DNA of 64,000 bases from Hirundichthys speculiger (lineage: Eukaryota > Chordata > Actinopteri > Beloniformes > Exocoetidae): assembly GCA_018398805.1 (NCBI GenBank), contig JAGFBZ010000374.1, positions 287,401 through 351,400 of the forward strand, read 5' to 3'. The notes beneath the pieces were generated by a model that was given only the letters and a program-made list of their open reading frames with translations, searched no databases and was not told where the DNA came from. Position numbers and translations under genes: made by a program. Below are positions 32,901 to 44,413 of this stretch, one piece after another (positions within the stretch are counted from its first letter, which is position 1; every line of letters starts with the position of its first letter).

Positions 32901-33085
32901 TTTTCTTTTTTCTTCCCACTTGACACTATATATTGTGTAGCTTAAGTTGTATAGTAGGCGGGCATTAATAAGCTTTGCTTCTGCCTGAGCCTTTTTCAGT
33001 CAAACTGTAATTTTTTTTGTCTCTTCCTTGTTTGCCTTGAAAGGTTGACTGAAATAAACTTAAACTAAACTAAACTAAACAAATA
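29977..33085 (+). pseudogene. non-LTR retrotransposon remnant (endonuclease and reverse transcriptase)
   Basis: 5'-truncated LINE. 30096-30740 carries an APE-type endonuclease (CGDLNIDLL, ITDHLPIFMI). 30679-31131 is linker sequence. 31542-31955 carries reverse transcriptase (GFRKNRTT, GIFIDLSKAFDTIDH, CGLPQGSIIGP, FADD). Several frameshifts and stops separate these blocks, and the frame breaks immediately after FADD through a 4-bp duplication. The 3' end is an AAACTAAACT-type simple tail near 33055-33080. The clade within the Jockey/CR1/L2 group is not assigned. It ends about 60 bp past the ggt-like poly(A) signal. Confidence 0.9.
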
Positions 33086-33142
33086 CCCTTTAAAAGTTCT
33101 GCTAAATTAACTCAAATGCAAACATGACACAGACTCGACCAC

Positions 33143-33148
33143 TTTATT
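33143..33148 (-). terminator. candidate poly(A) signal of the ggt-like gene
   Basis: AATAAA on the minus strand in the context GCAATAAAGTGG, about 197 nt downstream of the stop codon at 33345. The LINE begins shortly after on the far side. Confidence 0.6.
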
Positions 33149-33344
33149 GCATGACATCGTTTAATTTGTGTACTTTAACGATTGTGATTCACATAGCGGA
33201 GGTAATGAGGACGCTCTGGACGTCCCAGATCAGCCCCAGTGGATGTGTGCGGATCACAAACGTACAGCGGGAACAACTAATCACCAGGATACGATGACAT
33301 AAGACACTTCACTGGACTGAGCGACTTATCTGGCCGCCGCGGCG

Positions 33345-36300
33345 CTAATATCCCAGAGCGCATCCGTCTGCTCTGGGGTCCGATCCCCCCCACAGGACTC
33401 TGGGAGGAGAGTCGACCTGAGCGGCAGACGGACTCCACCAGTCCCCCACCGTGATGATCTGTCCCCGCCCAAGCTGGGACCTCTTGTGGCCTGTGTGAGT
33501 AAATTAAAAAAAAAAAAAGTAGTTTAATCATTTGTCTACGTGGCACTACACTGAATGACATCATATAAGGATGTTAAATGTTAATAGGAATAATAATTAG
33601 GGCTGGGCAACGATTGAAAATTTTAATCATGATTAATCACATTATTTCCCTGATTAATCACATTATATACGCGAAATCAAATAATGAATTCTAATAATTA
33701 AAACATAAATGAAATATATATTTTTTCATATAAGCCACCGGACTATAAGCCGCCGGTATCCAGGCTGATAAATAAGATATTTACATCAAAAGATTTTGTA
33801 CCATAAGTGTTTATTCATATACCTGAACTAATTTTTTCATCCTCCTGTGTACTGAAACCCCCCCACACAGCAAAGACATCTGGAACGGACCCGCGAAATG
33901 GACCCGTATTGGGGTCCACTTGAACTCAGTGCCGGATCCGCTTTGGAGCCGGATCGTGGACCTGCTGACTCCACGCTGCGTCCGGTCCGCATCTACGATT
34001 AAAACCTCACCTCTGAGGCGGGTCCACTCAGAACCCTGAAATCCGCTGGGGAACCAACAAACTGATAAATCCAGGTGTGTCTGAGTAGCTACAATGGTCA
34101 GACACACCTGGATTAATCAGTTTGTCCAATAATAACAGGTATTGATGCTCACAAAATGAATGTAGAGTAGCATAGCCAACATAGGCTACTGAACAAAAAC
34201 AGAATAGCTTTTAACTACTTGGTTTGTTTTTTGGTTTTTGCACTTCCTGTTAGAGCGCCCCCTGAGGGCTGAAGAAAAATTCATAGAAAAGCCGCATCTC
34301 TGTATAAACCTCGTGGTTTAAAGCGTGAGACAAAAGTAGCGGCTTATAGTCCGGAAGATACGGTATTTGTTTTAGTAATTGCACCGTGTATTTGTGGACG
34401 TTACTACACCGTGCACCAATAAAACAGCTAACGTGACACATTAACTTTGTTCGGGGAACATGTCTCATCCCCTGAAACTAATGAAAAGTAGAACTGAGTT
34501 ACTTTAGCTGCAGAGAAAACAGCGTTCTTCTTCTGACAGTTTTCTATTTTCCTCTTTACAAATACAAACACGTGAACCTGTGACCGGCCAGTTGACTCTG
34601 TGGCCTCGTCTCCTCAGCTCCTCAGCCACCTCCTGGTCGATGCCCTCCTCCAAATGGACCAACCACCCATCGGCTATAGAGGGGGGGGGAAGAAAAAAAA
34701 AATAAGATTATTCAAAGCGCTTCCACGGAAAACGTGGGAAAACGCGCTCGACTGAGTCGGTTGTACTTTTCTCGTCGTACTGCACGAAGACTCTGGGGGC
34801 GTCCAGCGCCTGCTGAGGATTCATGCCGAACTCCAGCATGTTGAGCAACACCTTCAGTTAAAAGCAGGACCAGATGTTATTGGAACGTTACAGATGTGGA
34901 GATAAAAGGTTTCAGTTCATTCTATGATCTGAATCTCACCTGGACGTGTCCCTGCGGTTGCATAAAACCCCCCACCACCCCGAGCGCCGCCAGAAGTCGT
35001 GGTTTCCGTGGACTGGTGTTGGAGTCGGTGACGAGCGCCGGTATTATGGTGTGATACGGCCTCTTCCCCCCAGCGATGCAGTTGCTGTGGCCACGACGCA
35101 GAGAAAAGCCGGCTCCTCGATTCTGGGAGAGAGAGAGAGAGAGAGAGAGAGGTGGAACCAAACATCTGCCCTGATGTCATGATGAGCGCTCTAACAGCAG
35201 CACTGCAGTCTTCATCACTGAGGACTCTGAAGTCTGCAGAGCCTCTTGACCTGACAACCGTCTGACCAAGTGAAAGTAATTTTTATAGCGAATAAGGTCT
35301 TCAGACGATTTGGAGGCGGCCTCATAACCCTTCCAGCGTTGACCGACAGAATGTTGCTATTCAAAGCAGGGCGGTAAATTATGAAAATGTGCAAGATTTT
35401 ATTTCCATTCATGTTAAGAATAACCTGCCTTTTCAGTCTCGGCCTCACATAAAATTAGGAAGACTGCTTTTCTGCCGTTTCTTCACCTAACGTATATTTA
35501 ATAGTCTTTTTTAACCTTTCTGCCACTCTTTATTTATTCCATCTTCTGCACATCCAACCGCTTTTAAAACCCAGGAGCTTCTTTTATTTGTGTCACACTG
35601 GGACTTCCAAGGAAAAAGGGACATCCCCATCATCACCATCAGCCCCATCACCATCATCACCATCACCATCACCATCACCAGCAGACACCAGCAGCAGCAC
35701 ACCAGCACCATCACCATCAGCACCAGCAGCAGCACCAGCACCATATCACCAGAACCATCAGCACAACCATAACCAGCAGCATCAGCACTATCACCACCCC
35801 CAGCAGCAGCACAGCACCACCAGCACAGCAGCACCAAATCACCATCAGCACCAGCCCCAGCATCACCAGCAACTCCTAGCACCCCCACCATCATCACTTC
35901 ACCATCATCATCATCATCATCATCATCATCTCCATCATCACCAACAGCACCACCATCATCATCACCATCACCCTTTCTCTTCCTGCTCTCGGCGAAGGCA
36001 GACGCATTTCTCTGAGCTCCTTATCTATCTGTTCCTGCAGCTGCACTTCTGTCTCGTCTGTGCTTCTGAAGCGTTTTTTTCTGCAGAATATCCGAATCAA
36101 CCATGGATTTAGTAAGCTGGTCTCTGAATGCAATTGATCAAATTTTTCAACAACAAGACAAGGCAAAGGAGAGCCTTCGTGCCCGGGGGGTATGCACGCA
36201 GCGGGTACGTGATGGACTCCTGGGGCAATGGAAAACTTCATTGTCTCGGCCCACTGCACGTGGAGGATGTCGAAGACGCATTCATTTTTGGATTTATGAT

Positions 36301-39300
36301 CACAGGATTTCTACTGATCGGCGCGGGTGGATTCTTGGTGTATCGGAAGGGAAAATTAAACGCACGGAGGCTGCAAATTCGGATTCGAGGAGGAAAACTT
36401 CCACCCCGCCGGACGTGTGTGAGAAAGTTGACAACGTGATTAAAAGACTGGAAGACATGGATCGGAAATTGGGAGCGATTCAGAACTTGAATCAAACCAA
36501 GGGATGATTCTGGACTTCTTTGGGCGCATGGACAACAATCTTGGAAGGATTCACGCGTTGATCAGGGAGAATGGCCAATAAATTCGGAATATTGAAGTAT
36601 TCCACCAGAGAAATCCAGCAGAACTCAAGGCTGGACGGAGAGTGTGTCTCAGCCTGCCCCAAACAATCCTTTTCTGTTTTGGCTCCTGGAAGCGCAGCCT
36701 TCAAGGCCGCTCCCTTATCTATTCTCCTGGATGCTGTGTGGCTTGGACGCTTCTACCCCCCCCCCCCATTCCCCCTCTGCACCTGGAGACCAGGATCTTC
36801 AGGCTACATGACTGCACTCTCACTACACTGATCAACACGCACTCCTCCCCCATTCAACGTCTTCGCTGGCCCCCCCCTCCCGCCCTGCGCACCATCCCCC
36901 TTCTCCCCGTGTGGCGATGGACTGATTGCGCGACTGGCTGAGGCGCGCACAGACTGTCAAAAACTGGGTTATCCCGCCATCATGTTTCTATCAATGTCTG
37001 TGTTAAGTCTGTACATGCTTAATTAAATGTGCTGAGGTGTTTTTTTCCCCTCTCACGACGTGTCCATTTGACACGTAGTGGGAGATGGTTCTTTTTTTAA
37101 CCTCCCCTCCTCCCCCAATGTTATCTTTTTTCCTCTGTTAAATGAAGCGCTCTTATAGCGCTGACCCAAGCACCGTTGACTCTGTCCATATGTTGTGTTG
37201 TTTTGTTTTGTATGTTTCTTTTGGACGGTGTGAACTGGGAAGTCAAATTCTGCTGTGGGGACGCTGGCTCAGTGGCGACAATAAAGTGGAGACCATCATC
37301 CATCATCTCCATCATCACCAGCAGCAACAGCCACCACCAACCAGCACAGCAAGCAGCAGCACACCACAACCAGCAGCAGCATCCAGCACCAGCAGCACAG
37401 CACCACCAACAGCACCACCAGCAGCAGCCAGCAGCAGCAGCAGCAGCACCAACACCACCACCAGAGCAGCAGCAGCAGCACCACCAGCAGCACAGCAGCA
37501 GCGCCAGGAGCACCACAGCACCAGCAGGCAGCAGCAGCAGCAGCAGCACCAGCAGCACAGCAAGCCAGCAGCAGCACCACAGCAGCAGCAGCAGCAGCAG
37601 CAGCAGCGCCAGCACCAGCAGCAGCGCCAGCACACCACCAGCAGCAGGAGCACCAGCAGCAGCACGAGCACCAGCACACCAGCAGCAGCACCAGCAGCCA
37701 GCAGCAGCACCAGCACCAGCAGCCAGCATCATCATCAGCAGCAGCAGCAGCACAGCACCAGCAGCACATCATCAGCACACACCAGCACACCAGCAGCAGC
37801 CAGCAGCAGCCATCATCACAGCAGCACAGCAGCATCGCATCAGCATCATCCAGCAGCCATCAGATCAGCACCACAGCATCAGCAAGCATCCAGCATCATC
37901 CATCATCATCATCATCATCAGCATCACCAAAACCACCCCAGCATCAGCACCACCAATCATTAGCACACCAGCATCATCACCACCATCATCACCATCATCA
38001 TCATCACCAACACCACCACCATCATCATCATCACCACCATCATCATTATCACCATCATCATCACTATCATCATCATGTCATGGACTTCCTGACTGACAGA
38101 CCTCAGCACGTTAAGTCACTCAAAAAACATCTGTTCACTCTGGCATTTGGTCTGGATTAGCTAGGCCGAGTTTTCCCGTAGCCTGTGTTGTTGTCCTTTG
38201 TCTTTGTCTTCTGTTCTGTGTGTTGCTACTCTGTAAAGCGTCCTTGGGTGTTCTGAAAGGCGCTATATAAACTGAATCTATTATTATTATTATTATTATT
38301 AAGTCAGGCCGCTACTGTTCTAACTCCATCACTCTCAACACCGGAGCACCACAGGGCTGTGTACTCAGCCCATTCCTCTACTCCCTCTTCACTTATGACT
38401 GCAGTCCTTTGTATGGATCCAATTCCATCATTAAGTTTGCAGATGACACCACAGTGATTGGACTCATCAGCAACAACGATGAGTTAGACTACAGGGCAGA
38501 GGTTGAGCATCTGGCTGCTTGGTGCGCTGATAATAACCTTCTCCTTAATGCCACCAAAACCAAGGAGATGATTGTGGACTTCAAGAAGGTGAAGGGCGAG
38601 TCACATGACCCCATACACATCAATGGTATGGCTGTCGAACGTGTCTCTAGCTTCAAGTTCCTGGGGACCCACATCTCAGACAACCTGTCATGGACAACTC
38701 ACACCTCCAGCCTGATCAAGAAGGCCAACCAGCGCCTCTTCTTCTTGAGGACACTGATGAAGCACCAGCTATCTGCCGACATCATGATTGGCTTCTACCG
38801 CTGTGCGATAGAGAGTATTCTTACCAGCTGTGTTACAGTCTGGTATGGAAACTGCTCTGTCGCTGACCGTAAGGCGCTGCAGAGGGTGGTGAAAAACCGC
38901 CCACCCAATACATCATTAGAACTCCACTTCCTGCCATCGAGGAGATCCAGAGGAAACGCTGTCTGCGCCGAGCACACAGGCATCCTGAAGGACTCCTCCC
39001 ATCCAGCCCATGGTCTTTTCCAGCTCCTCCCCTCCAGAAGGCGCTACAGGAGCCTCAAGGCCAAAACCAGCAGGGTTAAGGAACAGTTTTTTCCCCAAAG
39101 CTGTTTCCCTTCTGAACTCTCTTTCCACACTGATACCCCCTTAGCCCCCCCCCCCCCCCCGCCGGCACCACTTTACTACTTTCCCACTCTGCCATTTTCT
39201 TATTTCAGTTACTCCTATTTACTCGTCCCATTGCACTCTGTAGAACTGTTCAATTGCACTAGTTGTATATTAGTTGACTTTTTATCATTAGTATATATTG

Positions 39301-39833
39301 TTCAATAATTCATCTGTAAATTGTACATACTGTCTATACTGTCTATATTCATCTCTACACTTACCTGCTGTATATTATTATAGTCTTTATCCTGCTAATT
39401 TGTCCCATACTTATTCATCACCATGTATATATTGTTCAATAATTTGTCTTTAAATTGTACAGTCTATATTATCTATATTCATCCCTACACCTACCAGTTG
39501 TATATTATTATAGTCTATATCATGCTAAATTATCCAATAGCAATGGCTTACTACGGCCCTTAATGTTCATTCTGTATATCATAGTGTATATTCTGTACAT
39601 ACTGCACTTTCGGCTCTTGCACTTCCGATTAGATACAAAACTGCATTTCGTTACGCTGTAGTTATACAGTAATGACAATAAAGTTGAAGCAGAAGCTAAG
39701 CTAAAGAGAGCAGCTATAGCCAGCAGCACATCATCCATCAGCAGCAGCATCATCAGTCCATCATCATCATCATCACCATCAGCATCATCAGCATCATCAT
39801 CATCACCATCATCATCTCCATCATCACCATCAT

Positions 39834-39925
<92 letters not shown>

Positions 39926-42773
39926 CCACCATCATCATCACCATCATCATCACCATCATCATGCACAAATGAAACCATCCTCTTCCTGTGCTGTCAGACC
40001 TGCAGAGAGAATCCACAGTCCTCTGGGACCAGTCCCGTCCCAAAGCCTATGTAGTTGCTGTTGATGAATGAGCAGGCGTTTCCCTGGCCGTCGATCACGC
40101 AGAGGTAGACTGTGTCGCTTCCGGACGTCGGGCCGGGCTCCACCCGCTCCATGCTCCTGCAGGTTCATCGACGGACACGGTTACATGAGAGAAACGACCT
40201 CCATGCGCTCGGCTAAACTGAGAGGAACTGCTTTGCCTCTAATATGTAGTAGACAGATCCATCATTTCCTCAGATTTCTCTCACTTGTCTTATTTTTTAT
40301 TAAATTGTGAACACAGACGCTGTGGGAAGGCTGCCGTTAGATAACTAACAACGACATCAGGTCAGAAAATAACAAAAGTTTAACCTGAAACACAGCTTAG
40401 TGACATGTTTGTGACATTTAAAGCAACAGAAAAGGATTCAACGCTGTTGTGTTTACCTGTTTACCCACGTTAGCAGCTTATTATGTTATTTTATACTTTT
40501 ACAGTCTGTTTGTCTTAAATATAATAAAAAGCCTTGGATCAAAGTCCACAGCGCTGACCGCTGAATACACACAGTTGGTAAAACATGCAGCCACATGCTC
40601 CGCCTGTATGTGAGATGGGCGTTGGTGTCTGTGGGGAAGTGAGTCCTATCTAGAGTCAACAGAGAGCGGCTGGTACACACTGGCACCGACACACACGCGC
40701 ACACACACACACACACACACACGTCCATGCACACCTGTCCATGCACACCTGTCCATGCTGATGTGCTGCGCTCGCCGGCGGCTGTAGCTTTTGTCCAGCA
40801 GGGTCTCCACGGGGACGGTCACGTGGTCCGGGTCGCCCAGGTGACGCTGGGCGTCCGCCATCGCCAGACGCACGGCCTCCACGAGCACGTGGACGTAGTC
40901 GGCGCTGTTGTGGCCCGCGGCTGCACACGCATGAACGGACAGTACGTGAACGGCGGACACCGGAAAATGTGCACCTCTGTCTTTTTAAGGCTCCGCCCCA
41001 GTCTACACCCTCATGTCTTCACTTATGTCAACAACGTACATATACGCATTTACAGTCATGGAAAAAATTATTAGACCACCATTTTTTCTTCACTTTCTTG
41101 TTCATTTTAATACCTGGTACCACTAAACGTCATCATGTGACTAAAACAGACAGAAAAGAAAACACTGAATGCATAAAAGCAGTGTTTTTGGCAGTACAAG
41201 CGCCATAGCTATTGATGTAAAAACTTAAGTGATTTAGGTTATAATCAAGAAAACCATGGAAAATGGTAAGATATCAGCTCTTAAATAAAACTCTTATGAG
41301 CAATATTTGTGGTTATCGTTATGTTTGTCCAAACAAATGTACCTTTAGTTGTACCAGGCATTAAAATGAACAAGAAACTGAAGAAAACAAGGGTCGTCTA
41401 ATAATTTTTTCCATGACTGTAGATATATTATATACACAATAACGATTACCGTTTATGTTTGATTTAATCTTATTATGGCAGTTGATTATCAGGATATGTC
41501 ATATCGGCCCAGCGTTACCAGCTGGGAAATGTAGGATTATCGTACCAGAGACTCAGAATTATCGTATTTTGAGAGAGAAATTATCGTACATCTGTCATAA
41601 CCAAAATAACAAGACCAATGACGCGCTATAATCAGCCTATTCAGCCTATCATGCTCGTTGTTCTGAGACAAACATTCGTATCTCACGCTCAGCAAAGCAC
41701 GATTGGCCGGAAACATGTCACATGGAAAAATTATCGTACAAATACGATAATTATCGCACACGTGGTAACACTGTATCGGCCTCTTTCAAGTCTGCGAGCG
41801 ACTCGCGACTGTGTCTCGCGTGAATACGTAGCTTGTAAAATCTGCATTGTAACGTGAGCATGGCGGAAAGTGGTGATAGCACACAGGACATTTACCAACC
41901 CACTAAATGGCAGAAATCCAAGGTCTGGACTAGAGATGCGCGGTTGAACCGCACACCCGCGGGTGGAGCGGATAATCCGCATATCGGGCGGATGACTCGT
42001 CAAAAAAATAATACTTTAATTAAATTCGGGCGGGTTGCGGTTGAAGCACTCAAATAATAATAATAAGAAAAAATATTTTACATATTATTAAAAAGGATGG
42101 CGGGTCGGTTCGGTTTTGAAAATTGGTGAAAAAACGTTCCTGCAAATGGATAGCGGGCGGATAGAGATTTTAAGAAGCGGTTGCGGGTTAAAATATACGT
42201 CATCCGCGCATCTCTAGTCTGGACATATTTTGGTTTTGTTAAGAATGCAGAGGGACAACCGGTTGAGGACAGTTATCCTTGTTGTTGTTGTTGTTGGAGC
42301 ACTTGTTTACATTTTATTGTAATCTGTACAAGCAACTGTTTCTTTATTTGCATATTCATACGTATTTAAGGTTCAGCTTCAAGTCCAAAGTTTATTTCAT
42401 TTGAAGTTGCCATATAATTTTTGTTTCCTGATAATTGTTTGCATAATTTGACCTACTGTGGTCGTTAACGTGTTTATTCAAACTTAAGCTTTGTTCCTGT
42501 TATTTATTTTGTTCATTTAAAATAAAACCTCTTTCTGTGCCAGTTGTTTGCCTTTTTAATGTGAAAGTTTCATTTTGATAAGATTTTGACTTCTATTGTT
42601 TAGTTTGACAAGAAAATCACAAGATTTTGTGAAATTATTTTTAATGTATGTCTTATTTGGACATTTGAACAGCAATTAAGAATATTGCGATAATTTGATC
42701 GCGATAATATCGTAAATCCTGATAAATTGATAACTATAATCAAGATATCAAATTTTTCCATATCGTTACATCC

Positions 42774-42819
<46 letters not shown>

Positions 42820-44318
42820 TCATGGAAAAAATTATTAGACCACCCTTGTTTTCTTCAGTTTCTTGTTCATTTTAATGCCTGGTACAACTAAAGGTACATT
42901 TGTTTGGACAAACATAATGATAACCACAAAGATTGCTCATAAGAGTTTTATTTAAGAGCTAATATCTTACCATTTTCCATGGTTTTCTTGATTATAACCT
43001 AAATCACTTAAGTTTTTACATCAATAGCTATGGCGTTGTGCTGCCAAAAACACTGCTTTTATGCATTTAGTGTTTTCTTTTCTGTCTGTTTTAGTCACAT
43101 GATGACGTTTAGTGGTACCAGGTGTTAAAATGAACAAGAAAGTGAAGAAAAAATGGTGGTCTAATAATTTTTTCCATGACTGTACATACATATATATAAA
43201 TTAGGGCTGTCAAAGTTAACGCGTTAACGCGTGATTAACGCAAAATAATTTTAACGCAACTAATTTTTTTAATGCGCGATTAACGCGACCCTTAGCCTGG
43301 CCGTGATGTACAATAGTAGAGAGGAGAGTAGGTTTAATGAGCCTCGGGCCCCGCCGTAGTTGTAGTCCTGTAGTCCTCTGTAATCCTGTCAAAACAGGAA
43401 GCCATGCACTTACGTCGACGTCCATGCCGCAGACAGACAGACGTAAACAAATCTCCGTTAGCAGTAGTTGGGATAAAAATGGATACTTAGATACTATTTT
43501 GAATGGTAAGTTTAGCTTCAAAACCTTGCCTGATGGCTAACTCCACAAGATAAATGTTGTTTGTGTTTACTGTCGATGTGAATTTAGTTACCACCGGAGT
43601 CCGACCACTGAAATATCACTTGTCGGCTAATGAGAGCGCTGATGCAGAGAGCCCCCCCCCCTCCCCCGTTTGAAGCAAACCACGAAAATATTTTGTATGA
43701 AGAACATAAGAGAAAATATTGAGTATATATATATATATATAATATATAATGGATTTGGCATTGTAGCAATAAATAAACATGCATTTGTTTTGCATAAGGC
43801 AAGCATTTGTGTACTCTCATATTAGGCAAGGCAACTTTATTTGTAGAGCACAAAGTGCTCAAAGTGCTTTACAGATGCATAAAGTTACAAGAAGGCAAAT
43901 AGAATCATTTCATACAAGCATAAAAATAATCAATTATAAATAAAATTAATTAATTAAATTAAAAATAGAGAGTGCAGATAAAATCCTTCCAGTCTATTCT
44001 CTGAGTGACAGGAAGCCAGAGACCTCAGGACTGGACTAATATGGTCATATTTCCTGGTTCTAGTCAGGACTCATATTAATAAGAGTAATACAACTTGAAA
44101 AAGATCTGTACAAGGTAGATTTAGAACAGATAAAAATATGCGATTAATTTGTGATTAATCATGATTAACTTTTGACAGTCATGCGATTAATCTGATTAAT
44201 TATTTTGAGAAATTGACAGCCCTAATATATGTATATTTTTTTTTATTGCTATTCTCACTGCTGCTGTAACATTGTAAATTTCCCCATTGTGGGACAAATA
44301 AAGGAATACCTTATCTTA

Positions 44319-44413
<95 letters not shown>

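Larger units (their letters stand above)
41425..42774 (+). mobile_element. hAT transposon remnant carrying two nested MITEs
   Basis: Interior starts coding at 41860 ([20 protein letters not shown]) and, after the nested insert 41941-42216, continues with [19 protein letters not shown], which is the N-terminal BED region of a ZBED-type hAT transposase. The remaining transposase is absent. Outer boundaries are approximate (ATATGTCATATCGGCC-type sequence left, TTTTTCCATATCGTTACATC right). Confidence 0.65.

Noticed and set aside
37121..38096. Gln/Ser/Ala/Cys/Leu-rich frames of 130-306 aa
   Set aside because: Period-3 repeat opens all frames; no start context, splice sites or non-repeat domain.
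39520..40043. Asp-rich and Met-rich frames
   Set aside because: Generated by (CAT)n.
41860..42060. Short gene starting [14 protein letters not shown]
   Set aside because: Continues across a MITE insertion into a ZBED-type transposase; it is a transposon remnant.
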